Shown here one piece after another: positions 1 to 9,007 of a stretch of DNA of 64,000 bases. The notes under the pieces are model-generated. The model searched no databases. It saw nothing but the letters and a program-made list of their open reading frames with translations, and was not told the origin of the DNA. The DNA is taken from assembly GCF_012927445.1 (NCBI RefSeq), contig NZ_JABBPD010000004.1, forward strand, positions 124,001 to 188,000, given 5' to 3'. The stretch is from Rhodoferax sp. Lineage in GTDB: Bacteria > Pseudomonadota > Gammaproteobacteria > Burkholderiales > Burkholderiaceae_C. The position numbers and the translations under genes are program-made. Positions within the stretch are counted from its first letter, which is position 1. Every line of letters begins with the position of its first letter.

Positions 1-341
1 AGCCGGAGGGAGACAAACAGGTTGCGGGAAGTTTTGGACACTTCCGGCGTCAACGCGGCCATGACCTGTGGAATCCCCGACCCGGCCGCCCCCGGCGCAT
101 AACGCCGCGTGAGCCAGACGATGGCGGCGGTGGAAGCCGGCGTCCAGAGCAGCGGCCCCCACCAGAAATTTTTCTCAAACGTAAAAAAATACGCCATGGC
201 ATGATCTGTCATCCAGGTGAACGCCACCACCGTCAAGCCGGCCACGGCGGCAAACGCAAGCACGATGCCGCGCCCCGTCCACAGACGCCAGTCATACAGT
301 TCTTGCCGGATCGCCGAAAAAACAGAGGGGTGCGGGCTCAT
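1..341 (-). CDS. CLC-family chloride channel/transporter, N-terminal part (truncated by window edge)
   Basis: This reverse-strand frame opens with ATG at 339-341 and stays open to the window edge, giving 113 residues. Two hydrophobic stretches (about residues 25-45 and 60-78) precede the motif GSGIPQV at residues 87-93. That motif is the hallmark selectivity-filter sequence near the N-terminus of CLC chloride channels and Cl-/H+ exchangers, so the family call is firm although most of the protein lies outside. No strong ribosome binding site precedes the ATG. The gene is divergent from the DapB-like/MarR pair and shares the 150 bp intergenic region at 342-491 with it. Whether it acts as a channel or an exchanger cannot be judged from this fragment. 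Confidence 0.85.
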   Translation of the reverse strand, partial: MSPHPSVFSAIRQELYDWRLWTGRGIVLAFAAVAGLTVVAFTWMTDHAMAYFFTFEKNFWWGPLLWTPASTAAIVWLTRRYAPGAAGSGIPQVMAALTPEVSKTSRNLFVSLR

Positions 342-403
342 GAGGCACTTTCGTGATAAAGAGGTTTGGGTGCAAAAACTGTGCCAATCAGGCGATCATA
401 ATA

Positions 404-441
404 CATTGCAGCAAATGTAGTGTGTTACATTGCAACAAATG
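404..441. promoter_or_regulatory. Two near-identical 14-bp sites, candidate MarR operators
   Basis: CATTGCAGCAAATG at 404-417 and CATTGCAACAAATG at 428-441 differ at one base and start 24 bp apart. Each has dyad character (CATT at one end, AATG at the other), and TGTA/TACA half-sites lie between them. They sit in the divergent intergenic region just upstream of the DapB-like gene, which is followed by a MarR-type gene. Autoregulation through these sites is an inference. Confidence 0.5.
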
Positions 442-491
442 CAATCACCAGCGCAGATGCGTGAAAAAGCAAATAAATCAAGGAGACAGTC

Positions 492-1238
492 ATGATCAAA
501 GTAGGTCTTATGGGTTACGGCAAAGCCGGCCAGGCCGTGGCCGAAGTGCTGCGCAACGACCCCCGCTATGAACTGTGCTGGGTGGCACGCCGCACAAAAC
601 ATTCCGACACGGAAACCGTGCCTGAAACCAGCATCCCCATCATCGGCCTCGACAGCGTGGTGTTGCCTGAATGGCTGGACGCCCACCCGGTCGATGCGCT
701 GGTTGATTTCTCCAGCCCTGACGCGGTCTTTTTGTATGGCGAAGAAGTTCGCAAGCGCAAGTTGATGCTGGTCAGTGCCATTTCGGCTTACAACGCGGAA
801 GAGCTTGACTATGTGCGCAGCCTGGGCGAGGACACGCGGGTCTTGTGTTCACCCAACATCACCCTCGGCATCAATTTTTTGATTATGGCGTCCAAGCTGC
901 TGCGCAGCATCGCCCCGTTTGCCGATGTGGAAATTCTGGAACAGCATTTCCGGGAAAAGCCGGAAATCTCTGGCACCGCGCGCAAAATTGCAGAAAGTCT
1001 GGACGTGGATGATGAGCGAATCACGTCGCTGCGGCTGGGCGGCATCGTCGGCCATCACGAAGTTATTTTTGGCTTTCCGTTTCAGACCGTTCGCCTGATT
1101 CACAACACGATCAAACGTGAAGCCTTTGGCACCGGGGCGGCTTTTGCCTTGGGTGAGTTGGCCACTGCGCCCAATGGCTTCTATACCTTTGATGATCTGC
1201 TCATGAAAAAATTGCGCAGCCAAATCAACGAGGCATGA
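492..1238 (+). CDS. DapB-like (4-hydroxy-tetrahydrodipicolinate reductase family) oxidoreductase
   Basis: The 248-residue protein begins with a Rossmann nucleotide-binding pattern (KVGLMGYGKAGQAV, residues 3-16). It carries a DapB-type catalytic segment at about 148-163, with the E-x-H element (His152), Lys156 and the SGTA loop at 160-163. Known DapB enzymes have two adjacent histidines at the catalytic position; here the second is Phe153. The VGHH segment at 187-189 also resembles DapB. In the family the reaction is NAD(P)H-dependent reduction in lysine/diaminopimelate synthesis. The altered catalytic pair, and the absence of lysine genes beside it, suggest a paralogue with another substrate or role. 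The start has an AAGGAGA-type ribosome binding site, and the MarR gene follows with a 4-bp ATGA overlap, implying translational coupling. Confidence 0.75.
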   Translation: MIKVGLMGYGKAGQAVAEVLRNDPRYELCWVARRTKHSDTETVPETSIPIIGLDSVVLPEWLDAHPVDALVDFSSPDAVFLYGEEVRKRKLMLVSAISAYNAEELDYVRSLGEDTRVLCSPNITLGINFLIMASKLLRSIAPFADVEILEQHFREKPEISGTARKIAESLDVDDERITSLRLGGIVGHHEVIFGFPFQTVRLIHNTIKREAFGTGAAFALGELATAPNGFYTFDDLLMKKLRSQINEA

Positions 1239-1777
1239 ACGACCCCGCCGCATCCATCCCTCGCCTTGACCTAACTGACGATCCCCTCATGCCAGCAAAA
1301 CCAGAAAACAATAACGATCCGAAAAGCACGGCCCAGGTTCTGCGCCGCTTTCGTGTCGTCTTCAACGCCGTACGCAGTCATTTCCAGCAAGTCGAAAAAC
1401 AGGTTGGTTTGGGCGGGGCGCAGGTCTGGGCCCTGAGCGTGCTCCGGGACAACCCCGGCATTGGCGTCGGCGGATTGGCGAAAAGCATGGACATCCATCA
1501 GTCCACTGCCAGCAACCTCGTCAAGACGCTGCTGCGCAAAGACATGATCAGCATGACGAAATCCGTTGCGGACCGGCGCAATGTGCAGCTTCACATTTTG
1601 CCAAGCGGGCTGGCGTTGCTGAAAAAAGCACCCGGTCCGTTTGAAGGTGTTTTGCCGGTAGCGCTCGACCGGCTGCCACCAGAAACCCTGCTGCGACTGG
1701 ATCAGGATCTGGGCCGATTGATCCAGTTATTGAAGGCCGATGAACAGGCCGGCGGTATTCCATTGGCCGAACTTTGA
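1235..1777 (+). CDS. MarR-family transcriptional regulator
   Basis: The 180-residue protein has a winged helix-turn-helix domain at about 40-140. The recognition-helix region reads GGLAKSMDIHQSTASNLVKTL and the wing carries DRRNVQLHILPSG, both typical of MarR proteins, which bind palindromic operators as dimers and are released by small ligands. The start overlaps the stop of the DapB-like gene by 4 bp (ATGA), so the two are coupled. An alternative in-frame ATG at 1289 would remove a polar N-terminal extension, but it has no ribosome binding site. The likely target is the divergent promoter carrying the 14-bp repeats at 404-441. The ligand is unknown. Confidence 0.85.
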   Translation: MNDPAASIPRLDLTDDPLMPAKPENNNDPKSTAQVLRRFRVVFNAVRSHFQQVEKQVGLGGAQVWALSVLRDNPGIGVGGLAKSMDIHQSTASNLVKTLLRKDMISMTKSVADRRNVQLHILPSGLALLKKAPGPFEGVLPVALDRLPPETLLRLDQDLGRLIQLLKADEQAGGIPLAEL

Positions 1778-1916
1778 GGCAGTTTGTTGCACGCATTTTC
1801 CTGGCTATTGAAACTTTAAAAACGAGCCTTGTTTCGTCGGTCGGTTGTGAACAGAGACATCTTTGTCCACAATCTTGTTCCATTCTTGAGGTCAACTGGT
1901 CTCGAAAGGTTACTGT

Positions 1917-4157
1917 ATGAGACTCTCATTACGCTTCGTTTTACCCCTGTTACTGGTTCTGGCGGGCATTGCCTACGCGGTCGCACCGCTGGTCGACAAG
2001 TTGACGCTGGGCTGGTTTATTCGGGATATCGAAATCCGCTCCACGCTGATCTCCAGCACCATCCAGGAACCGCTGCAAGAACAACTCCTGGCCGGCCGCA
2101 AAGCCAAGACCAAGGACTTTTTCAACCGCATTGCTGAAAACGAGCGCCTCTATGCGGTCGGCTACTGTGCCGACCCAACCGGCGCCGTCCTGGCCAGCCG
2201 CTCGTTTCCGGCCGAGATCAGTTGTGCCAATCTGTACCGCTGGGAAGGCGCCGCTAACCACCTGCTGCCAAGCGCCCTCGGACCCTTGCACGTCTCCATC
2301 AAGCCGATGACCAGCGAGATAACCGCCACCGGCCGGCTCATCGTGGTGCATGACATGAGCTTCGTCACCCGCCGCAGCGAGGAAACCAAACGCTACCTGT
2401 TCTACGTCTTTATGGCGCTGGGGGCCGTGGTTTCGCTGATCACGGTGATCATCGCCCAACTCTCGTGGCGCGGCTGGATGGCGGGCATGCGCTCCTTGCT
2501 GCGTGGCGAGGGCATCCTGCGGAAACCGGAGCAAGAAGAAAAACAACAACCGCCCAGTCCGCCCGGGTTCAAGCCCATTGCCCGCGACCTGCAGCGACTG
2601 ATTCACGAACTGGAGTCGGAGACGCGGGCCCGGGATGAGAGCCAGGTCACTTGGACGCCCGAGGCCCTGCGCACCATCCTGCGTGGCGAACTCAGTGGCG
2701 AGGACGTGATCGTCGTGTCCAACCGCGAGCCCTACAGCCACCAACGCCGTGGCGAACGGATCGAAGTTCAGCGGCCGGCCAGCGGGCTGGTGACGGCACT
2801 GGAGCCGATCATGCGCGCCTGCTCCGGCACCTGGATCGCCCACGGCAGCGGCTCGGCCGACCACGATGTCGTCGACAAAAACGACTGTGTCGCCGTGCCA
2901 CCCGACAAGCCGGCCTACCAATTGCGCCGGGTCTGGCTGACTGCCGAGGAAGAAGCCGGCTACTACTATGGTTTTGCCAACGAGGGGCTCTGGCCGCTGT
3001 GCCACATCGCCCATGTGCGCCCCACCTTCCGCTCCAGCGACTGGGCCCAGTACGTGGCGGTCAACCGCAAGTTTGCCAAGGCGGTGGTGAGCGAGTCCAA
3101 AACAAAAGACCCGATCGTGCTGGTGCAGGACTATCACCTGGCACTGTTGCCGCAGATGATTCGCGAAGAACTGCCAAACGCCACCATCATCACGTTCTGG
3201 CACATCCCATGGCCCAACCCGGAGTCCTTTGCCATCTGTCCCTGGCGCGAAGAGGTGTTGGCGGGGCTGCTCGGCAGCAGCATTCTGGGCTTTCACACCC
3301 AGTTCCATTGCAACAACTTCGTCGATACGGTGGACCGCTTTCTGGAGGCCCGGGTGGACCGGGAATCCTTCAATGTCTCCTTTGGCGGCAAGTCCACCGC
3401 GGTGCGTCGGTATCCGATTTCGATCGCCTGGCCGCCAGACGCGGAGATGATGCAAAAACCGGTGCCGGAGTGCCGCAGCAATATCCGCCAGATAAACGAC
3501 CTGCCGCAGGAACACAAAATCGGCATCGGCGTTGATCGGCTGGATTACACCAAAGGCATCGTGGAACGCTTTCGGGCGATCGAGCGTCTGCTGGAGTTGA
3601 ATCCGGACTGGATCGGTCGCTTCACGTTCATCCAGATCGCGGCCCCGACGCGCTCGGGCATCGACGAATACCAGCATCACGAGGTGCAGGTCCGGGCCAT
3701 GGCCGCGCGCATCAATGCCCGCTTTGGGCGCCAGGGACCGCCACCGATTGTGCTCAAGGTTGAACACCATGAGCCGCAGGAGGTTTACGAGTATTTCCGT
3801 GCCGCCGATCTCTGCTTTGTCAGCAGCTTGCACGATGGCATGAACCTGGTGGCCAAGGAGTTTGTCGGCGCCCGCGACGATGAGCGCGGCGTCCTCATCC
3901 TCTCCGAGTTCACTGGGGCCGCCCGGGAATTGCCGGAGGCCTTGATCGTCAACCCCTACGATTCCGACCAGTGTGCGGCCGCGCTGCACCTGGCGCTGAC
4001 GATGTCAGCCAACGAACAACGCGACCGCATGCGCTTGATGCGCGGCCTGGTGGCTGAGTTCAACGTCTTCCGCTGGGCAGGCCGCATGCTGCTGGATGCG
4101 GCCGCTATGCGCCGGCGCAGTCGGCTCAATGACAAACCAGGAACCTCTAACTTATGA
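1917..4157 (+). CDS. otsA: Membrane-anchored trehalose-6-phosphate synthase (GT20)
   Basis: The 746-residue protein is far longer than the roughly 470 residues of soluble OtsA. A hydrophobic segment at about 5-25 and a second at about 163-185 bracket an extracytoplasmic domain of about 135 residues. A linker leads to a GT20 domain from about residue 261 to 735. Recognisable GT20 elements are VIVVSNREP at the domain start, the sugar-binding [10 protein letters not shown] near 537-547 (conserved Arg and Lys), and DGMNLVAKE near 640-648 (conserved Asp and Glu). GT20 enzymes join UDP-glucose and glucose-6-phosphate. The start is preceded by AAAGG at good spacing, and the stop overlaps otsB (ATGA), which supports trehalose as product. 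A related product such as a glucosyl-glycerol phosphate cannot be excluded from sequence. The N-terminal domain looks like a sensor or anchor and I do not recognise its family. Confidence 0.85.
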   Translation: MRLSLRFVLPLLLVLAGIAYAVAPLVDKLTLGWFIRDIEIRSTLISSTIQEPLQEQLLAGRKAKTKDFFNRIAENERLYAVGYCADPTGAVLASRSFPAEISCANLYRWEGAANHLLPSALGPLHVSIKPMTSEITATGRLIVVHDMSFVTRRSEETKRYLFYVFMALGAVVSLITVIIAQLSWRGWMAGMRSLLRGEGILRKPEQEEKQQPPSPPGFKPIARDLQRLIHELESETRARDESQVTWTPEALRTILRGELSGEDVIVVSNREPYSHQRRGERIEVQRPASGLVTALEPIMRACSGTWIAHGSGSADHDVVDKNDCVAVPPDKPAYQLRRVWLTAEEEAGYYYGFANEGLWPLCHIAHVRPTFRSSDWAQYVAVNRKFAKAVVSESKTKDPIVLVQDYHLALLPQMIREELPNATIITFWHIPWPNPESFAICPWREEVLAGLLGSSILGFHTQFHCNNFVDTVDRFLEARVDRESFNVSFGGKSTAVRRYPISIAWPPDAEMMQKPVPECRSNIRQINDLPQEHKIGIGVDRLDYTKGIVERFRAIERLLELNPDWIGRFTFIQIAAPTRSGIDEYQHHEVQVRAMAARINARFGRQGPPPIVLKVEHHEPQEVYEYFRAADLCFVSSLHDGMNLVAKEFVGARDDERGVLILSEFTGAARELPEALIVNPYDSDQCAAALHLALTMSANEQRDRMRLMRGLVAEFNVFRWAGRMLLDAAAMRRRSRLNDKPGTSNL

Positions 4158-4906
4158 AAATAACGCGTCCCGGTCGTCCTCCCGCACCCAGCCTGAACTG
4201 GGCTTATTTTCTCGATGTTGATGGCACCTTGATCAACATCGCCGACACGCCGGAGGCCGTGCTGGTGGACCAGACGCTGCTGGACCTGATTGAGAATCTG
4301 CATCGGGCCAGTGGTGGTGCCATGGCCCTGGTCAGCGGCCGCATGATTGCCGATCTGCAAAGCCGCATCAAGCTGCCGCAGTTGCCGCTGGCCGGACTGC
4401 ACGGGCTGGAGCGGCGCGACAGCAGCGGGCGCCTGTGGATTCACGCCGCCCCACCCGCCACCAAGAGCGCCATCAAGGAAGCGCTGGCGCCGGTGCTGGC
4501 GCGCCATCCCGGCCTGTTGCTGGAAGACAAGGGGCTGACGCTGGCACTGCACTATCGGCTGGCCCCCCGGCTTGCCGGCTATGTACATCGGTTCATGGGC
4601 CGCTTCGCCAATGCACCGGAGCAAGGGCTGGAGCTGCAACGCGGCAAGTACGTGGTCGAGATCAAACCGGCCGGCATCGACAAGGGCACGGCGGTGGCCG
4701 AGTACCTGGCCGAGGCCCCCTTCAAGGACCGGCGACCGGTTTTCATCGGTGACGATCTGAATGACGAGCACGGTTTCGCCGAGGTCAACAAGCTGGACGG
4801 GATTTCGATCAAGGTCGGCAAAGGCGTCAGTTGCGCGCGTTTTCGGCTGCCCGACGTGGCAGCGGTACATCACTGGCTGGGCGAAGCCCTGAAAGGAACG
4901 GCATGA
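4154..4906 (+). CDS. otsB: Trehalose-6-phosphate phosphatase
   Basis: The 250-residue HAD-superfamily enzyme has the nucleophile motif DVDGTL near residues 17-22, a second HAD motif around VSGR (about 58-61) and the acidic metal-binding motif GDDLNDE near 199-205. It also has the trehalose-phosphatase signature region GLHGLERRD. It dephosphorylates trehalose-6-phosphate made by the upstream enzyme. Its start overlaps the otsA stop by 4 bp and its own stop overlaps the next gene by 4 bp, so otsA, otsB and the GH15 gene form one tightly coupled unit. Length is normal for the family. Confidence 0.92.
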   Translation: MKITRPGRPPAPSLNWAYFLDVDGTLINIADTPEAVLVDQTLLDLIENLHRASGGAMALVSGRMIADLQSRIKLPQLPLAGLHGLERRDSSGRLWIHAAPPATKSAIKEALAPVLARHPGLLLEDKGLTLALHYRLAPRLAGYVHRFMGRFANAPEQGLELQRGKYVVEIKPAGIDKGTAVAEYLAEAPFKDRRPVFIGDDLNDEHGFAEVNKLDGISIKVGKGVSCARFRLPDVAAVHHWLGEALKGTA

Positions 4907-6681
4907 AAACTCTTGATCTCGCCTTGATTGGCAATTGCACGGTGGGCGCCTTGATTGATGCGCGGGCCAACATCACCTGGGGCTGCTTTCCCCGCTTTGA
5001 TGGCGACCCGGTGTTCTGCACCCTGCTCAAGGAGTCCGACGATTACGGTTTTTTCGCCGTCGAGCTCGCGGATTGCGAACGCACCGAGCAGCACTACCTG
5101 GAGAACACGGCCATTCTGGTGACGCGGCTGTACGACCGCCAGGGCGGCTCAATCGAAGTGACGGACTTTGCGCCCCGTTTCGGCCAGCATGGCCGGATGT
5201 TTCGACCCATGATGCTGGTGCGCCGCATCCGCCGGCTGAGCGGCAGTCCGCGCTTGACATTGCGCCTGCGCCCGGCCTGCGACAACGGCGCGGCGCGCCC
5301 GGTGATGACCTGGGGCAGTAACCACATCCGCTACATGGCGCCAGCCCTCACCCTGCGCCTCACCACCGATGCCTCGCTCACCGCGATCATGCAGGAAACA
5401 GCTTTTTTTCTGGAAGACACCGTCACCCTGCTGCTGGGCCCGGACGAAACCGTGCACGAGGCCACCGGCGAAGTCGGCCGCCGTTTTCTTGAAGAAACCA
5501 CGCAGTATTGGCGCGAGTGGGTGCGCAATCTCGGCATTCCTTTTGAGTGGCAGGAGGCCGTCATTCGCGCCGCCATCACGCTCAAGCTGAACGCCTTTGA
5601 TGACACCGGCGCCATCATCGCCGCCATGACCACCTCCATCCCCGAGGCGGCCGGCAGCAGCCGCAACTGGGACTATCGTTTTTGCTGGTTGCGCGACAGT
5701 TATTTTGTCGTCAACGCCCTGAACCGCCTGGGCGCCACCCGCACCATGGAGCGCTACCTCGCCTACATCGTCAACATTGCCGCCGATGCCGATGGCGGTC
5801 CGCTGCAACCGGTCTACGGCATCGATGGCCGGGCGGAACTGATTGAGCAGGAAGTCCCGGCACTGGCGGGCTATCGCGGCATGGGGCCGGTGCGCATTGG
5901 CAACCAGGCCTACAGCCAGGTACAGCACGATGTCTATGGCTCCGCGATCCTCGCCGCCGCCCACATTTTCTTTGACCAGCGCCTGACCCGGCGCGGTGAT
6001 GAAGCCCTGTTCCGGCGCCTGGAGGCGCTGGGCGAGCAAGCCAGGCGCTGCCATGACCAGCCGGACGCCGGTCTGTGGGAGTTGCGCGGCAGTGCACGCG
6101 TGCATACCTTCTCTTCCGTGATGTGCTGGGTCGCCTGCGACCGCTTGGCCAAGATCGCCCGGCAACTCGGACTGGCCGAGCGCGCCGCTTACTGGCTGGA
6201 ACAAGCGCAGCAGATTCACGCCACCATTTGCCAGCGCGCCTGGAACGCAGAGCGCAACGCCTTCGTCTCCACCTTTGAAGGCAACGCGATGGATGCGAGC
6301 CTGCTGCTGCTGGCCGAGATCGGGTTTCTGGATGCGAGCGACCCCCGCTTTGCCAGCACAGTCAATGCCGTGGAGAAGGATTTGCGCCGGGGCGACTTTA
6401 TTTTCCGCTACGTGGAAAAAGACGACTTCGGCGAACCAGAGAACGCCTTTCTGGTCTGCACGTTTTGGTATGTCAACGCCTTGGCCGCGCTGAATCGGCA
6501 CAAGGAGGCGCGTGAACTGTTTGAGAAACTGTTGGCGTCTCGCAATCGCCACGGCTTGCTGGCGGAGCACATCAATCTGCACAACGGCGAACACTGGGGC
6601 AACTTCGTACAGACCTACAGCATGGTGGGCTTGATCAACGCTGCGATCCGGTTGTCAGTTCGCTGGGACCAGGCCTTCTAA
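4903..6681 (+). CDS. Glycoside hydrolase family 15 protein (glucoamylase/trehalase-like)
   Basis: The 592-residue protein starts at the ATG overlapping the otsB stop (ATGA) and preceded by AAAGGAA; an in-frame ATG at 4831 lies inside otsB and is rejected. An N-terminal beta-rich domain is followed by the (alpha/alpha)6 catalytic barrel. GH15 signatures are NWDYRFCWLRD near 254-264, GLWELRG near 390 with the probable general acid Glu, and GEHWGNF near 562 with the probable base Glu. GH15 enzymes release glucose by inversion; some bacterial members are trehalases. Its position after otsA-otsB makes trehalose, or another product of this operon, the likely substrate, which is inference. No signal peptide is seen, so the enzyme should be cytoplasmic. 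Confidence 0.85.
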   Translation: MKTLDLALIGNCTVGALIDARANITWGCFPRFDGDPVFCTLLKESDDYGFFAVELADCERTEQHYLENTAILVTRLYDRQGGSIEVTDFAPRFGQHGRMFRPMMLVRRIRRLSGSPRLTLRLRPACDNGAARPVMTWGSNHIRYMAPALTLRLTTDASLTAIMQETAFFLEDTVTLLLGPDETVHEATGEVGRRFLEETTQYWREWVRNLGIPFEWQEAVIRAAITLKLNAFDDTGAIIAAMTTSIPEAAGSSRNWDYRFCWLRDSYFVVNALNRLGATRTMERYLAYIVNIAADADGGPLQPVYGIDGRAELIEQEVPALAGYRGMGPVRIGNQAYSQVQHDVYGSAILAAAHIFFDQRLTRRGDEALFRRLEALGEQARRCHDQPDAGLWELRGSARVHTFSSVMCWVACDRLAKIARQLGLAERAAYWLEQAQQIHATICQRAWNAERNAFVSTFEGNAMDASLLLLAEIGFLDASDPRFASTVNAVEKDLRRGDFIFRYVEKDDFGEPENAFLVCTFWYVNALAALNRHKEARELFEKLLASRNRHGLLAEHINLHNGEHWGNFVQTYSMVGLINAAIRLSVRWDQAF

Positions 6682-6691
6682 AATTTAACCC

Positions 6692-7954
6692 ATGCCTAAT
6701 CCAACACTCATCCAACTGATTGGTGCGCTGCTGTTTGCCATGGCGGTGATCCACACGTTCTCGACCAAGTTCTTTGAGGGCCTGGCACACAGCCGGCCGC
6801 GCCATGCCGGCCTGTGGCATCTGCTGGGCGAAGTGGAGGTGGTATTCGGCTTTTGGGCCATGATTCTGATGCTGTTCATGTTCGCGGTGAGCGGCAAACA
6901 GGAGGCCACGGCCTACCTTGATACGCGCAACTTCACCGAGCCGATGTTCGTTTTTGCCATCATGGTCATTGCCGGCACCCGCCCGATTCTGCAGTTCGCG
7001 GCCTCGGCGGTGCGGGGCATGGCCCGCGTCCTGCCCTTGAACCGTGGCATGGCGATGTATTTTTTGATGCTGGCGTTTGTGCCGCTGCTGGGCTCCTTCA
7101 TCACGGAACCCGCCGCCATGACGCTGGCGGCGTTGATGCTGCGCGACACGCTGTTTGCCGGGCCGGTGTCCAACAAGCTGAAATACGCCACCATCGGCGT
7201 GCTGTTCGTGAACATCTCCATCGGTGGCACGCTCACCCCGTTTGCGGCGCCGCCGGTGCTGATGGTGGCGGCCAAATGGAACTGGGATATCTGGTTCATG
7301 ATGGCCAACTTCGGCTGGAAGGCGGCGATCGCCGTCGTCATCAACGCAGGGGTGGCGATGTTGCTGTTCCGGCGTGAACTGGGATCGGTCGGCCAGCCAG
7401 GCGGCACGAATGATGCTCCGTCGGTTCCCTTTTCTGTGGTGCTGGTGCACCTGATGTTTCTGTTGGGCGTGGTGGTGTTCGCGCACCACCCGGCCGTGTT
7501 CATGGGCCTGTTTCTGTTTTTCCTGGGCTTTGCCGCCGCTTACGAGCGATACCAAAACCCGCTGATCTTGCGCGAGGCGCTGCTGGTGGCGTTCTTCCTG
7601 GCCGGGTTGGTGGTGCTGGGTGGCCTGCAGCAGTGGTGGCTGGAGCCGATTTTGATGGGCATGGACTCGACCGCGGTGTTCTTCGGCGCCACCGCGCTGA
7701 CTGCCATCACCGACAACGCCGCCCTCACCTACCTCGGCTCGCTGGTCGACGGCTTGAGCGAGGAATTCAAGGTGGCGCTGGTCGCCGGGGCCGTCACGGG
7801 CGGTGGCTTGACCGTGATCGCCAATGCGCCCAATCCGGCCGGGGTGTCCATCCTGCGCGGCAGCTTTGAAGACAGCACCATTCACCCGCTCGGACTGCTG
7901 ATGGCCGCCCTGCCTCCCACCCTGGTGGCAGTGCTCGCGTTTCGCTGGCTGTAA
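6692..7954 (+). CDS. Putative Na+/H+ antiporter-type integral membrane protein
   Basis: The 420-residue protein is hydrophobic throughout with about 10-11 membrane segments. It contains conserved-looking polar stretches within membrane regions (FITEPAAMTLAALMLRD at about 137-153 and ITDNAALTYLGSLVDG at about 344-359). These resemble the ion-transporter superfamily, in particular the family labelled putative Na+/H+ antiporter in protein databases. It begins 10 bp after the GH15 stop, so it probably belongs to the trehalose operon. A salt or pH stress context would fit an osmoprotectant operon. The transported ion is not established by sequence alone. Confidence 0.72.
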   Translation: MPNPTLIQLIGALLFAMAVIHTFSTKFFEGLAHSRPRHAGLWHLLGEVEVVFGFWAMILMLFMFAVSGKQEATAYLDTRNFTEPMFVFAIMVIAGTRPILQFAASAVRGMARVLPLNRGMAMYFLMLAFVPLLGSFITEPAAMTLAALMLRDTLFAGPVSNKLKYATIGVLFVNISIGGTLTPFAAPPVLMVAAKWNWDIWFMMANFGWKAAIAVVINAGVAMLLFRRELGSVGQPGGTNDAPSVPFSVVLVHLMFLLGVVVFAHHPAVFMGLFLFFLGFAAAYERYQNPLILREALLVAFFLAGLVVLGGLQQWWLEPILMGMDSTAVFFGATALTAITDNAALTYLGSLVDGLSEEFKVALVAGAVTGGGLTVIANAPNPAGVSILRGSFEDSTIHPLGLLMAALPPTLVAVLAFRWL

Positions 7955-7964
7955 AAGAAACGGA

Positions 7965-8828
7965 TCACTGCGCCGGCCGCGCGCCGTGGGTCAGCAGCAG
8001 CTCATTCGGTCCTGCCCAACCGCTCGGTGACTGAAAGGCCTGCAGCTTGTCCTTCATCGCCGCCCACGCCGCCGCTTGGGCGGCCGCATCAAGCTGGCCC
8101 AGCAACTGCATGATCGGGGACGCCGACGTGCGCACGAAGCGCAGGTAATCCTCGGCCGACAGCAGCCGAAACGGCGCGTCGAGGCGCGACGTCGTCACGT
8201 CGGTAAAGCCCGCCTCGCGGAACAAGGCCTCCAGCAGTCCCGGCTTGCCCAGGCTCAGCAAGCTGCCGGGCTGAAACGGATCACGCGGCGGCAGCCCCGC
8301 ATGCTCAAGCGCGGTGGACATCAGGATGCCGATGCAGGGATTGTGTTGCGGCTCGGAAAACACCAGCACGGCAACGTGCCCACCCGGCTTCACAGCGCGG
8401 TAGGCTTGGCGCAGCGCCAGCAAGGGCTCGGGGCAGAACATGAGGCCAAGCCGACACACCACCGCATCAAAGCTTGCGGCTTCCACGCTCAAATGCTCGG
8501 CATCGTCTACGCGGATCTCGACATTGGCCAAGCCGGCACGCTGCGCGTTCTCTTGCGCAAACTGCAGGATGCTTTCGGAAATATCCGTTGCCAGCACCGA
8601 GCCGCCCGGCCCTACCCGCCGGGCGATGTCCAGCGTCTGGTCACCCGCGCCAGCCGCGATGTCGAGCACGCGCATGCCGGCGCTGATGTGGGCGCCGTCC
8701 AGCATGGCGACGGTGGCTGGCGCCAGCCAGGCATGGATCTGCGGGGTTTGACGGTTCCAGCCGTCGGCTGATTTTTCCCAAGCTTGCCGGGTGGCGGCCT
8801 TGATTTGTTCGGGACTCAAACTGGACAT
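7965..8828 (-). CDS. Class I SAM-dependent methyltransferase
   Basis: The 287-residue protein starts at the ATG preceded by GGAGG with ideal spacing; a longer frame begins upstream without such a site. Motif I of the Rossmann methyltransferase fold is VLDIAAGAGDQT near residue 56, followed by the acidic residue of motif II in LATDIS and the motif IV region FDAVVCRLGLMF. The pattern is that of the UbiE/Methyltransf_11 group. The substrate is unknown. The gene is convergent with the antiporter gene, 10 bp apart, and probably monocistronic. Confidence 0.8.
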   Translation of the reverse strand: MSSLSPEQIKAATRQAWEKSADGWNRQTPQIHAWLAPATVAMLDGAHISAGMRVLDIAAGAGDQTLDIARRVGPGGSVLATDISESILQFAQENAQRAGLANVEIRVDDAEHLSVEAASFDAVVCRLGLMFCPEPLLALRQAYRAVKPGGHVAVLVFSEPQHNPCIGILMSTALEHAGLPPRDPFQPGSLLSLGKPGLLEALFREAGFTDVTTSRLDAPFRLLSAEDYLRFVRTSASPIMQLLGQLDAAAQAAAWAAMKDKLQAFQSPSGWAGPNELLLTHGARPAQ

Positions 8829-8960
8829 ACAACCTCCGTGGATAAATTCACGAGGTATCAGTCTGCTACCAAACGCCGGCCCACGCAAGCCGGTGGCGTC
8901 ACTTGGGGTCACCCGGCACTGGCGTCAAGCAGTCCGCCAAAGAGCTTAATCCGCTCTGCT

Positions 8961-9007
8961 TTTAATAGCTACTTGCGCATATTGCACGGGGGCTACAGCC
9001 TGTTTTA
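8961..9007 (+). repeat. Dispersed Comamonadaceae-type repeat, copy a
   Basis: The core TTTAATAGCTACTTGCGCAT is followed by ATTGCACGGGGGCTACAGCC and TGTTTTA. It is a member of the 50-55 bp family found at seven other places in this window. Its right end overlaps the stop codon (9005-9007) of the reverse-strand Mrr-like gene. Confidence 0.75.

Noticed and set aside
1950..3989. Long reverse-strand open frame of 679 codons
   Set aside because: It lies wholly antisense to otsA, whose product has clear GT20 motifs; the antisense product has no domain. GC-rich codon bias produces such shadows.
5149..6594. Reverse-strand open frame of 481 codons
   Set aside because: Antisense shadow of the GH15 gene with no recognisable motifs.
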